Positions 12,029 through 23,035 of a DNA stretch of 64,000 bases are shown piece by piece (position 1 is the first letter of the stretch; each line of letters begins with the position of its first letter). Origin of the DNA: Cadophora sp. MPI-SDFR-AT-0126 (lineage: Eukaryota > Ascomycota > Leotiomycetes > Helotiales > Ploettnerulaceae). Made by a program: the position numbers and the translations under genes. The notes below the pieces were generated by a model. That model saw only the letters and a program-made list of their open reading frames with translations. It ran no database searches and was not told the origin of the DNA. The stretch spans positions 3,162,001-3,226,000 of the forward strand of contig JAGMVK010000002.1 in the NCBI GenBank assembly GCA_020747065.1, in the 5' to 3' direction.

Positions 12029-12795
12029 GTGCCGCTCCTATGGCCGTGTCCCAGAGCCGCACTGTCTGATCTAACGACCCCGACACGACCTGCTTGCCGT
12101 CAGGGGAGAAGGCCACAGAGTAGACGGAGCTAGTGTGGCCCTCGAGCGTCTGCAGCGCCGCTCCCGTAGTCGTGTCCCAGAGCCGCACCGTGTTATCGTC
12201 AGACCCCGACGCGACCTGCTTGCCGTCGGGGGAGAAGGCCACAGACGAGACGGAGCTAGTGTGGCCCTCGAGCGTCTGCAGCGCCGCGTTCCAATGTCTT
12301 TGCACTTCTGGTTTCAATATAATCCAATCTGGGATACATCCCTCGAACTCCTTTCGAACTATACTATTTCCTGGCGCAAAGACGAGAGCAGAGCAATACA
12401 ATTGCAAGGGTGCGTGTTCAATCGCTGATCGGTTATATAAAACAAATCGCTTTGTATCATAAATAAATCCACGCCACTCAGGTCTTTCAGTATCCTAAAG
12501 ACAAGTTAATCAGAATTTTATATAAAAAACACTAACTTACCAAAACGTGAGCATCTAAGGACAAGATTGCTTGAATCCCTTCTGAGATCTTACCTATCCA
12601 CCCAAGCGCCTCAAGCCAGTGCAATAGATGAGCCTGTAGAAACCGGTAGGCTTCCTCGCCATTAGAGCCCTGAGCGCCACTCCGTTGTAAATGCTGGACC
12701 CAGTAAAGGCATGCGTACTGAACTTCCGGCGGAAGGCATTTCTGAACAACTTCGGTGACAGACGCATTTTTACTACAAGTACATACAATGAGGAT
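12029..12795 (-). pseudogene. NLR fragment (post-NACHT linker and two to three WD40 repeats)
   Basis: Reading down the minus strand, the linker (QKCLPPEVQYACLYWVQHLQ) is close to the NLR at 46626. It is followed by an intact intron at the same place as in that gene (donor after the SLDAHVL codons, acceptor TTTAG near 12493). Then come the [20 protein letters not shown] segment and WD40 repeats of the type [19 protein letters not shown]. The third repeat is cut off at the join with the BCS1 sequence. HET and NACHT domains are missing. No stops are seen and the splice sites remain good, so the rearrangement looks recent. Confidence 0.8.
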
Positions 12796-12819
12796 GTAAA
12801 ATGCCTTCCACGCGAGTTT

Positions 12820-13604
12820 TAGACCAGACTAGATTACAAGTTTGTTTACTTGCTGGACACAGGCTTTAGGGAATCGACACTCGGAGAACTGGGTTAAGTT
12901 TCATAGGTATGCTTTGTATGCGTTCTGTTCTTTCTCCATCGTAACACTGCGATATATAGGATAGAGAAAGCGTTGATCATCACTGGTGATACTCGCACAA
13001 AGGGTGTCAAGACCGCAATGACTGCACGGGATATGCAAAATGGACACTCGATATCAGTCCTCATTCGAAACAGGCGACGGCACGAGTGGCAGCTTAGTTC
13101 AGCAGAGCTTTATACACTTCTTGCACTAGCAGATGAGCAACTTCTAGGACGTCCCTCTGCAGGTTTATTTGAGGTATGAGATCAGTTCCTGCGAAGGTTG
13201 ACTAGCCCTAAGATAACGATGTTCCAGGTTCACATCATGGTGGTACATACACACTGGATCCAACGACTGTCGGTGTAGGTCGCTTCATCATTCCTTACTT
13301 CGATCATTGGTGGGAAAAGCGACTTACTTGGAAATTTACACATTCATCGCACGCCCTGGTTCAATTTCATGGAGGAGCAGGGTCGACGAGGTGCATTAGA
13401 AGTGGTGTTCGAACATTTCCCTTTGAAAACTACCTGTACATTACCGCCCCTGCCGCCCATATCAACTACGAAACGGAAAAGGAACGACAAAGATATAAGC
13501 TTCGCCCTGAAGAAGTAGCAGCGCACTCGGCTGGATCGATTATATATTACCGCCACCTCCTCCGCACGATCCAAAGACGTTCAGGTAATCTCAGTGGACC
13601 GTAG
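12820..13604 (+). CDS. hypothetical protein, probably 5'-truncated
   Basis: A spliced reading joins three exons: about 12820-12906, 12960-13162 and 13228-13604, ending at TAG. The first intron (GTATGC...TATATAG) is convincing. The second donor (GTTTAT at 13163) is weak but is the one that keeps frame. The product contains LIITGDTRTKGVKT, then HHGGTYTLDPTTVGVGRFI, FDHWWEKRLTWKFTHSSHAL and a charged YETEKERQRYKLRPEE segment. I do not recognise a family. No start codon is evident, and the upstream side abuts the NLR fragment, so the 5' end may have been lost in that rearrangement. Confidence 0.4.
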
Positions 13605-14646
13605 CACCTAGATCGGCTTAGGGCGGTTAGCTTTGGAGGGAGACCTTCGCCACAGTGGCCTGGTTCACGGGATTTGCGCCAGAACATCCTGTTTCCTGTA
13701 TTGAGACTGCTATGGGCACTTAACATTTTTGTACTTGCAGAGCTGGGACTGGTTCATGGCTGGTGGACCTTTTGTTTTCTTGTTTCGATACCGACTATAT
13801 GCCTAGGAACCATTCTTGTTCCCTCTAGTTCACTTGAGATAGAAGGGTAACGTTGACATTAGAGGTGTAAAAATAATAGATTAAATCCATATTGTGGGAA
13901 GTGCATTCCTTGTAACCTCTTGCAGATTCGTATAATTTTATAAGTCGCAACGTTAATAAGAACAGTGTGATAGACGTATTACTAATTTTAAAAATAAGGA
14001 CTTCCTGTTGTGGTTGGTTACAAGAGGACATTGGTGGAGAACGTCTTGTGATCCTGGTAACCTTATTGGTCGTTTCCCAGTATTAGGTGTTGTGGGGCTA
14101 GACTGATCAAGGGGCTGATACTGTACGTAAGGTACCAAGAGGACGTTAATATGCAGAGTATGGAGTATCTCCGGCATATATACCACGCTTACCCCTCCTC
14201 GTTCCTCAACTCGCTTGTTGTGCATGTGAGTACTACTGAGTACTGAGCGTGGCATTGACATGCATAGAATTGCAAAGAGTTGGTTGGAGTACTCTGACCA
14301 ACTCTTTAGCCGCTAGATACTGTGGACCTATGGTATATAGTATGTGCCCCCCGCTCAAAGTTTACTCAACAATATTATCACAAAGGGCCTTCAACGCGCA
14401 CAGCAAATCTTCAACACTGCAGTCAATCTGTACTGATCTCAAGCTCATATAGCACGCTAGAACCTTATTAATTGATACTCCTTCGGCTGACGCCCGGCTC
14501 TAGATTTGCACTGTACCTCTTCCTGAACAACACACTTCACCTACTCGCGACCATTCTTCTACTAGAACGAACACCCTAGCGAGAAAGAAAGATAGGAGTT
14601 AGTTGTTTTCTAAGCTTGACAAGAAAGCTTCGGGTTGCCCGCCAAA
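13605..14646. other. no supported gene
   Basis: Only short overlapping frames without domains are present. The last part (about 14460-14646) is pyrimidine-rich with scattered CT tracts and probably serves as promoter and leader of the gene starting at 14647. Confidence 0.45.
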
Positions 14647-15456
14647 ATGAGCCCCTCTCAGGGATCTAACACGATATCCCGTACACAATCGCCTGGATAC
14701 CAACGACTACCTCAATCGCCAGGCTTCCAGGCCGTAAATGTGAACGGAATGCGTGTTATACACAAGTTACCCGATGTCCTTCTCGGGTACTGGAAATTGT
14801 CCTCAGAAGTTGTCCCTGAAGACAAGCATGCAGTTTTCGGAGTTACAACCGGGCATGACTCCTTTCGATTCGAGGCTCGGCGATTGACTCGATACGGGAA
14901 ATCTGTTGACGGGAACTTCCCTAAGGATTCCCAAGTCCTATGGGTGGATTACTTCAACGTCGTCTTCGATCCTCATCTAGCTCTCCTCTCTAGATCTGAA
15001 GTCAGAGAATACTGTCAAATTCGCCCTTTTGAGCAAGATGAATTAAAAGCTGCTCAACAAGCAAGGGACAATGTCGCGAGACGAGGTGTGAACAACGGCG
15101 CATGTGCTCTAGTCAACAAAGGACCGGCTAGGTCGGAGTTTGGAGTGTCGTCTACTCGCCACCAGAACAAGGCCGGTGCTATGCTGAAAAGACCAAGGGT
15201 TGAAGATGACGAGGTTGAGCAGCAATACAACCAGTCTGGGGTAGAGCTCGCGCAGCAGGCGGAGACTAGTACGAGCATTCCCCAAAAAGCTCAGGAGCCT
15301 GTTGCAGGCGATATCAGATCTCACAACGGAATCAGGTATGAGAGAAAGCGCAACGGTCCATTCCAAGGAAAACTTGTCAGCCAAGCTCGGGTGATAAGTA
15401 TTGGTGGTGAGGATTATGTCGAGTATCGTGTACTAATGACGATATCGCACGTCTGA
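14647..15456 (+). CDS. conserved-looking fungal protein of unknown function
   Basis: An uninterrupted frame of 269 residues starts at the ATG in context CCAAAATGA. The N-terminal 35 residues are rich in S, Q and P (QSPGYQRLPQSPGFQ). Residues about 40-135 form a compact block (LPDVLLGYWKLSSE, GNFPKDSQVLWVDYF, SRSEVREYCQIRPF). A polar linker with basic and acidic patches (KRPRVEDDEVEQQ) follows, and the end has VISIGGEDYVEYRVL. The block and tail recall a family of fungal hypothetical proteins that I remember without a name or function. It has no signal peptide or membrane helix. The basic patch could act in nuclear import. Confidence 0.6.
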   Translation: MSPSQGSNTISRTQSPGYQRLPQSPGFQAVNVNGMRVIHKLPDVLLGYWKLSSEVVPEDKHAVFGVTTGHDSFRFEARRLTRYGKSVDGNFPKDSQVLWVDYFNVVFDPHLALLSRSEVREYCQIRPFEQDELKAAQQARDNVARRGVNNGACALVNKGPARSEFGVSSTRHQNKAGAMLKRPRVEDDEVEQQYNQSGVELAQQAETSTSIPQKAQEPVAGDIRSHNGIRYERKRNGPFQGKLVSQARVISIGGEDYVEYRVLMTISHV

Positions 15457-16729
15457 CTGAAGCTGCCTGTCCCTTTGCTATCACCGATTTTGTTAGCTTG
15501 CGCTCTATATCTGCTTAGGCCATATTGCTATACTCTTGTCACTGCGATGACTCTCTTGTATCTGCGTGTGAGCTTGTCATGTGCGTTACGTTGCTTAATG
15601 ATAGCTACCAGGCGTTCGATTCTATCAAGGCGTGGATGATATTCCAGTTGGAGTATCACTAAGAAGGTCCGTCTCTCTCTTTCTGGCGGCTCTTTTCCCA
15701 CGTCTCTAACTCACGCTTTCATCAGAGTAAAGCATCGTATTTGTGGAGGTTCTATGGCAACGGCGGTAGTATTCGACTGATGATGGTTGGGGCTAGCTTA
15801 GCTACGTTATCTTCCGCGGATGAATGCTTCGTACTACAATTACACCTCCAAACTCTTTACAACTTCTCTTGGATGATATGTGACGTTTCCCTTTGAGGCT
15901 ATGCCTAGTTGTATACCCCGTGGTTGTGTACGGCTGTAGCTAACGGTAGATTCCTTCATCGCAGGGGACAGGAACATGGGGACTCGACCCCAACCCAAGC
16001 TCGTGGGTGGCGCGGGAGAGTAGGTGAGTGAGGGAGTGAGTAGATAGGTAGGGAGGGTTAGAGTGAGTGAGTGAGTGAGTGAGTGAGAGGTGTTCACATC
16101 CTGTGCCACATCGATAGCGCCAATTATCTGCCTGGGCTCTCTGCAAGTACATCAGGAGGATGACCTGAAGGATGAAAGGCATGCGATACAATTGGGTCTC
16201 CCAGGGGGTTTACACCCAACTCCCTCGCAAGCAAGCACTTCCGTACCTGAGAAGTGGTCCCTGCTATCTACGCACCCAATTCAGCCCTTGATCAAGGCGG
16301 TCCTATCGGATCTCTCCGCGTTCACGCAAGTAAAGTCTCTGGGGGATAATATTCAAGTAGAGCGACATTAGTGACGGTACGAAGCCTGTCGCATTTGGAG
16401 CCACGTTTGCAAGTCGTTCTGATACAGGCGTACAGGAGCAGTTTTTCTAAAACCCAAATGTTACTAATATATAGTCCTTGCTGCCAAAAAACACTCAGGC
16501 TTCTGCCCATCATGTCACGACCTGTGATCCTTGCAATGGCTATTCCTCTGCTCACCCCCTAGGTCAGAATATGTTGGTGAGCTCCAAGCTAATTATAACC
16601 AACTCCATATGAGCAATGCACGGCTCCAAGCTACGCAGGAATGCGGGCAAGCCAAAGAACAACCAATGGAAGGCAAGATGACTATTCACTGCCCTTGCGT
16701 CCTCGGACTAACAAGATCCAAAGCTCATA
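15457..16729. other. no supported gene; short tetranucleotide repeat
   Basis: No domain-bearing frame is present. A (GAGT)n microsatellite of about seven units lies at 16061-16088, embedded in a wider GTGAGT-rich stretch (16020-16090). Confidence 0.5.
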
Positions 16730-17100
16730 TAACGTCCCTCCCTACGTGCCGAGAAACCCTGCGTGCCGAGAAACCCTGCGTGCCGAGAAACCCTGCGTGC
16801 CGAGAAACCCTGCGTGCCGAGAAAATCATCAGGTACTTTGACTTTACGCATTCTCAACTCCACACCAGCTTATGGGTCTACAAAAATAAAAGATCAGAAG
16901 CATTATATAGCTATTTAGTAGCAATTTGACACCATTAGAAGAGAATTTTGTGTTCGCATCGTCGCTCTTTCGCCCGATTAATATGAAGCCTTAATTTAGG
17001 CTCTAATAAAACCCCTCTACCACAACTATAATAGCAAGCTCTTATTACCCCTAACACGCCCGTACCTACCCCCTGGTCAGGGGGAGATGAATATAGGGAA
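16730..17100 (+). repeat. TAACGTCC repeat, solo copy with five 17-bp units
   Basis: It starts TAACGTCCCTCCCTACGTGC and continues with five copies of a 17-bp unit (CCCTGCGTGCCGAGAAA type) before ATCATCAGGTACTTTGAC. The tail includes the CGCATCGTCGC segment shared with the other copies. The orientation matches the left ends of the NLR units at 33537 and 45745. No inverted partner was found nearby. Confidence 0.7.
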
Positions 17101-17395
17101 ATCGCACATTACGGTCAACTGTGCGCAAATACTAGAGTTAGAGAAAGAACCCAAACCCTGAAACCCTAGAGTGGCTCAGCGTATACCGTCGGGTGGGGGC
17201 AAACATTAGAAATATTCAACTGTCGATACTGTACTGTATTGACATGAAAAGTACTCATATGTTTCAGTACTGACCATGACGAGAATTCCCCTTCTAGAGC
17301 TGCAGGAGTGGTGACGGTGGAAGTCGGGTTTCTCTTAGGCGTTAATGACGGATTTCCCGTCAGGTGAAGGAATTTGTGCTATCGATGGCTGACTT

Positions 17396-17545
17396 ACCTG
17401 AATACTTCGAGGGGGTCAGCCGTCAAGCGCTTTAGAACATCGGTCATGACGCCGTAGTTCGCTGCTGCTGCCCGTCCAATATAACAGGCAGTAAGGTCAT
17501 CATAGCATTCGGCGTCGTCATCGTTGCGATCTTCAAAGTCAGCTT
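17396..17545 (-). pseudogene. orphan exon of an unrecognised gene
   Basis: On the minus strand an open stretch reads DFEDRNDDDAECYDDLTACY followed by IGRAAAANYGVMTDVLKRL and ends at a good splice donor (GTAAGT near 17395). No start, upstream exon or family was identified. Confidence 0.25.
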
Positions 17546-17915
17546 TTATTGAGCCCTGCATACAAGCATGCTTTTTGTTGGTAGCAATTGCAATATAACG
17601 CCAGTCCTAGAGTGTACAGTAATCCTACGGTCAATGTCGTGATGGGTCTTTTTCGCCCTGGCCAGTGACATCCGACTGCCGTCCCACGGCCCAGTCTCAT
17701 TATGCTAGATGAGGCGTTTGGAGGCTCATCTTGTCGCATAATGCCCAGGCCAGGCGGCTTGCGAACTATGCGAAATCCAAAAATAGATTTCAATGTTATG
17801 AATAGATCCAATGGGTCTTTGTTAGTTCATATACTATTTCGAGGAAGGACTTATTTTGTTTATAATACTGTACTTAGGCTCTTGTTCACTTAGACATAAC
17901 TTGATTTTTATTAAG

Positions 17916-20900
17916 ATGGCAGATCAAGGGGACTATGATAAGAAGCTTGAAACTCTGACCCACCTTATTAAAAACAAGCGGAGAATAGTAGCCATTATCG
18001 GAGCTGGAGTTTCTACCGCTGCTGGAGGTAAGGAGGGATAAATCTGGAACTTGAACAAAGGAATATCTCTAACTATTAAAAAGTACCGGATTTTAGTTCG
18101 AACACAGATCGCTTCAAAGAAATAATAAAGCGTCACGACTTAAAATACTCTGTGAAGGATTTATTCGATAAGGCTATGCTCAACACTGAACAATCTGTCA
18201 ACGCTTTTAAGGATGTCATATGCGATCTACACAAGGCCGCGGAATCAGCACAACCAACACGTTTTCATCACCTGTTGGCTACTCTCGCAGAGCAAAAACA
18301 GCTTCTCCGTTTGTACACGCAAAACATTGACGATTTAGATACGAGATTAGCTCCTTTGACTACTGAAACTCCACTTGAGGGCAAAAATAACAACTGGCCA
18401 CAAACGATTCAACTTCACGGTAGCGTTAGCAAAATGATATGTCCGACCTGTCACGAACATGTAGGCTTTGAACCAAAGTTGTTCTCGAGTACAATAAGGA
18501 GAAGCGATCGGCTGGCGGGAAATTTCCGGCCGACTATAACTCTTTATCAAGATAGCTTTGAGGAGGCAACAGACGGCCAAAAGATTCAACGGGTGATAAA
18601 CACAGATCTCAAACGTAAGCCAGACTTACTCATAGTAGCTGGGACGTCCCTCAAGCTTAAAGCAGTCAAGAAAATGGTGGAACTTTTTAGCGCAGCTGTC
18701 CACGATGACCCCTCGGGATCTACAGTTTGGATAAATATGAAAGATGAGCCACAAAGCAACCAATATCCATGGGACTTGAAAATAAATTCAAACTGCGAAA
18801 GATTAGCCGAAGATATTGGCCTTCCATGTTGGGATGAAACTGTGAGTTGTCCATGCCAAATATCCTGGGCAAGGCTTATCTTATAGAGCACTCATTGTTT
18901 AGGGTTGCTGGATCAATTTTTCCACAAAGTAACGGCTGAAATAGGGATATCAGAGAGTAGACCAAAGGTAGCACACCCATTTTTGAACGCCAATACTAAC
19001 TATTTATAGCTTGAACACCTGTTACACTCCTTTGCAAAGGATAATTCTGATGTAGCTCGGATATTTGCTCAGAAAATTTTTGATGGACTTGAGGGCAACT
19101 CTCATGTTGAATTATATCATTCTAGTTCGACTAGAGTCGCAAGAGACCGACAAGCCCGTCTAGGTAATACGGATCTTCGTCGAGGTCAAGAAGCCCATCA
19201 ACCTAGTACAGATCTGCTTTATCAAGAGATATTTGAAGCTGTAGAATTCTTTTGTAATAATGGCCAAAGGAGCTATGAATCCACGAAGGATACCTGTCTT
19301 GGAATTTATCTATCGGCTAGGCATGAACAGATTCGAGCTGCATCAATATCTTCCCGTAACTACGTGAATGGGGAAGAGTGGCTTGATTTTCTCTTACAAA
19401 GCGAGCGGTCCAGGAGAGAAAAAACCATATTGACACTATTTGGCTATATAGGAGTCTGGAAATTAATTGACAAGCAAGCATCGATTCTCCAGGAAGCAGA
19501 TGATACCGTTACTGAAAAAGCTGCCCGCTCTAAGATAATGGACAAAACATTCGACCAATATCAAGAGCGGATGGGAGCCGTTAGTCAAACATCAAAAACA
19601 ATGCACAGAACTCGACTGACAGCAAAAATTTCGAAAGGTCGTAAGCTAGCTCAAATTCTAGATCGCATGGGCTGGGGATTTCTCTTTCATCCCAATATCT
19701 GGTACGAGTTCCCCGCATTCTGTATTGGCAGAGCCTGACGGTTAGTAGGCAGTGTATCAATGCAAGCAAAGAAAAGCTCGAGATTTCATTGAAAGAAGTT
19801 CAGAGTGATAGCCGTCGAATGAAACTTTATAAAATTTTAGGACAACATCTTCACCAGTGGTTAACTACAGAGAATTATGAAGCCGGGCAAATACTAGAAC
19901 CATTCCGCACTGCAAAGTTAATTACTACAGAAGAATACAGGAGGTTGAAATTGCAGCTTTGTTTGGAAGTATGACCCTTTCCAACAATAAGGCACAAGAA
20001 AACCCGTCTAACATACCAAGGACCAGCCAAATACTTCAATCGCGCCTTTCCTGAAAAGCCGAAACTTCACTATCCACGAACTATTCCAATACGACAATGT
20101 CCTCGTCGACTTAATAGTTGAGAGAGTAAGTCACCATCTGGTATGCAATTTTATGACTAATCCATTTCCAGCCCTACTTTTGGACAGGTATTCGCAAATT
20201 TGGAGTGTATACCAAACCAACCTCCGGAACCAATAAAGAGATCCTCCTAGAGAAAATCCGGAACTATATATATAGTAGTGACCCGATTGCTTTAAGAACT
20301 TTTATTTCTTCAATCCCAGAACTTGAAACAATTAGTCAAGGCATCAACAAGGCCGACGCTCGATGGTATGAACAACTAGTTCAAACTTATCTAGACGTGT
20401 GGAAGACTGATTGCCCCTTCGATATATCTACAACTGATATATTCACCGGAAAGCCCGAAGCAGCAATAACTGCACGTCAAGTAATAAAGAAAGGTCACAA
20501 GGTTAAATACTTGATTGGAGTAATGCGCACAATAGGAGAGCAGGAAAGGAAGGAAGCAGAGTCGATTGGAGCGGACTTCAGCATTATCCGCCTCAAAGGT
20601 GCAAAGAAGGATCGACTACTCGTAGGGCCGATAAGATTTGTAAACCATAGCTGCGACGCAAACGCGATGTTTGCACATCATTCAGAGAAGACTACTGAGA
20701 TTAGGGCTATTAAAGATATTAAAGTGGGAGACGAAATCACGGTGTATTATGCGAAGGATTATTTCAAAGATGAAATATGTAAGTGTTTGAAATGTCAAGA
20801 GGAGGTTTTAGCAAGTACTTATCCTGCTTGTGACAATTGCAAGATCAAGTTGTCAAGTGATGGGTCGTGCCCACAATGCACTCGCAATCAGCTCATATAT

Positions 20901-20972
20901 GGCCAAGAATGGCCAAATCGAACCTTGATAAGCTCTCGCATTACTAAAGTAGTACTGAGAACGCGGCAGTAA
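17916..20972 (+). CDS. predicted sirtuin-SET fusion (SIR2 HST3/4-like plus SET9/KMT5-like)
   Basis: Seven exons keep frame from the ATG to the stop: 17916-18027, 18084-18841, 18887-18967, 19010-19701, 19746-19968, 20021-20125 and 20172-20972. They total 924 codons, with introns of 42-56 bp. Residues 1 to about 290 are a sirtuin: GAGVS (29-33), TQNIDDLD (116-123), LHGS with the catalytic histidine (149), one CPTC zinc pair (157-160), TITLYQDSFE and VAGTSLK (222-228). DLKRKPDLLIVAGTSLK resembles HST3/HST4 enzymes, which deacetylate H3K56. Residues about 320-620 are helical with no known family. From about 640 the sequence follows SET9/Suv4-20 (H4K20 methyltransferases): NFTIHELFQYDNVLVD, PYFWTGIRK, RFVNHSCDANA (about 812), DEITVYYAKDYF, CKCLKC post-SET, then CDNC...CPQC. 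Two oddities are VPDFSS where sirtuins have IPDFRS, and no second zinc pair. Two adjacent genes remain possible, but no stop separates the domains once introns are removed. Confidence 0.72.
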
Positions 20973-21029
20973 TATTATCTGTATATAAAAAGGGGGGATA
21001 CTATATAAACCCACAACGGTTACCGCTAT

Positions 21030-22251
21030 CGAGTGTATTAACGCGAACGGTACGTCTTTATTACCTATAATAATTTAGCCAGCTAGTACGCATCGAAGTA
21101 ATCAAACTACCTTCTCTACTTCTAAATAGCAATATGTAATCTCTGACTCAAGATATACTAACTCTAAGATTAACTTAAAGTAGCTTAAGGCGTATTTAAA
21201 CCTCAAACTAGAGAATAAGCTAACTAGAAGTCGCGAGTACTAATCTATAACAACTTCGGCACGTAATAAACCCTCGAAGCCTTAGAGTTCTATTTTTAAA
21301 ACAATATTATTCTATATCGCCTTCTCTCTTATACCTTTTATAAACTATAGCCCTATAATATTCCCGTATTTCCTCGTCTAAAAGATATCTACTATAAAGA
21401 GACAGAAAGGTTATTTTACGAAGGTATAAATATAGTCGATAAGTAGTATTTTACCTCTCTCTATAACTATACTAGAGAAAAAGCATTTATAAAAAGGAGT
21501 ATTATAACTAAGTAAGCGACTTATAGTTTATTTCTATTTAACTCAGATAAAGTCCTTAGGGTGACACCGAAGCTGCCTAACTGATCAACTATTCTAACGG
21601 CTGACGAGGAAGAAGTGCATGCCTATTATTAAGACAACGTACCAACGCGTTAAGACGACGTGCTACTAGTTAACACCTGTGACACTAGTGTCAGCAAGTA
21701 GTCTAGTATCGCTGTAGAACCGTATTAAACATAATATTCACAAGCAAGTATATAGCGCCTTAAGTGACATGTACAGAAGCTTACCTATACTACCTAGGTA
21801 GCCTTTTTCCAAAACAGCCTTCCTTAGTACTAAATATACCCTTCTCAACAATCGAAATCAAGTATTAACTAAAATGAATAACGAAACTAAAGTTCGCCGA
21901 TCAACTAGATTACTCGTCCTAGAAAAGGCGAAGGTAATAAGCTTTAAGGATATCGAGGTGGCACGAGCCGCGTGTGCTACGAAGAATATTATCAAGGAGA
22001 AGGGAAAACGCGGTCGGAAGCGTAAGAGTGCTACACTTAAGCCAGATGAGCCAGAAGCAGCAGAGCCAGAAGCAGAACCAGAGCCAGAAGTTGCGCGCGG
22101 TGCGAAAGAGGTCATCAAGGGCGGGGGACAACGCGGTCGAAAAGGAAAGAGTGCTACGCAACAGGCAGATGAGCCAGAGCCGGAGCCAGAAGTGGCGCAG
22201 ATGATCGATGCGCCAGTGCCATGGAGGGCACCAGTTGCGCGAATGATATGA
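21030..22251 (+). mobile_element. pogo/Fot1-type transposase relic, AT-mutated 5' part and preserved 3' end
   Basis: The stretch 21230-21560 aligns by eye with the minus-strand transposase at 52044-53969, from the DGFGTHETLEVLEF region onwards, differing mainly by C-to-T and G-to-A changes with many stops, as RIP produces. From about 21874 to 22251 the sequence is GC-rich and open. It encodes the same lysine-rich C-terminal tail as the other copy (VRRSTR, GKRGRKRKSA, EPEPEVAQ, RAPVARMI). The relic starts just after the SIR2-SET stop codon. The preserved tail has no start of its own and is unlikely to be expressed as a functional protein. Confidence 0.72.
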
Positions 22252-23035
22252 GACTGTTGCACAAAAGAATAGAGAATCGTTTAACATTTCGTTTACTTCG
22301 GATTTGGTTTTAGGAGGTAGGAGATCGGATACAATTAATGTTTGTAACAATCTCGGCGCAATAGAAGATGGAATTGTGGTTCGTCTGCAAGTCATTAGCA
22401 AATAGTCTTTGTGTCAAGGCCAGACTCTTAACTCAAATCTTTAACATCAGTTCGCAGCTGCTTCTTAGAGACTGTTCCACCTCCTGCTATCTACACCACG
22501 GCGGCCTGCTTGCTGCCCGACGCAGTACTATTTCAACTCTACTCCCTCGCCAGCTCGCGACGTCCTATCTACATGTATATGCTATACGCCTACGTGGTGC
22601 ACTACTCGTATAGTAAGTAGAAGGTCGAATTGCATTTACTCTCTGCGAGCAGAACTGCGTGGATAGGTGATACCTTGAGCAATCTTCGTTAGCGCTGTTA
22701 CTTCCGCTACCTCAACATGATGCTATACTGACCTAAGTCATTGGAATGATCCTGAGAGGTTGTTCTTCTTCGGCTTAGTAATTCTAGCAGATCTCGCAAG
22801 GGGTCTGCTTTAAGACCTTGGTCCGGAACAGCCGAGAGAGTGTGGCCCACCTGTCCTTCAACTATGAGTGCTTCTGCTCCTGCTCCTTGTCCTTCTGCTC
22901 CTCCTTGCGCTTATAAAGGTCGCAGGTCTTTAGTGCTATCTTTGGTTTCGTTCATTGATGGTGTGCTGTATCTGAACGTAGCCCATTTGGTTACGCCGTA
23001 ACTGGTACAGAACGGGACAGAAACGGGGATACACT
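22252..23035. other. no supported gene
   Basis: Contains only short frames. CT-rich tracts at 22840-22920 show no repeat structure that I can define. Confidence 0.45.

Noticed and set aside
15840..16191. Minus frames with Leu-Thr-His-Ser repeats
   Set aside because: Translation of the (GAGT)n microsatellite.
16740..16830. CRISPR-like spaced repeats
   Set aside because: The 17-bp units are directly tandem with no spacers, in a eukaryotic repeat end.
18347..18891. Minus frames over the sirtuin domain
   Set aside because: No motif. The plus strand encodes the clear SIR2 signature.
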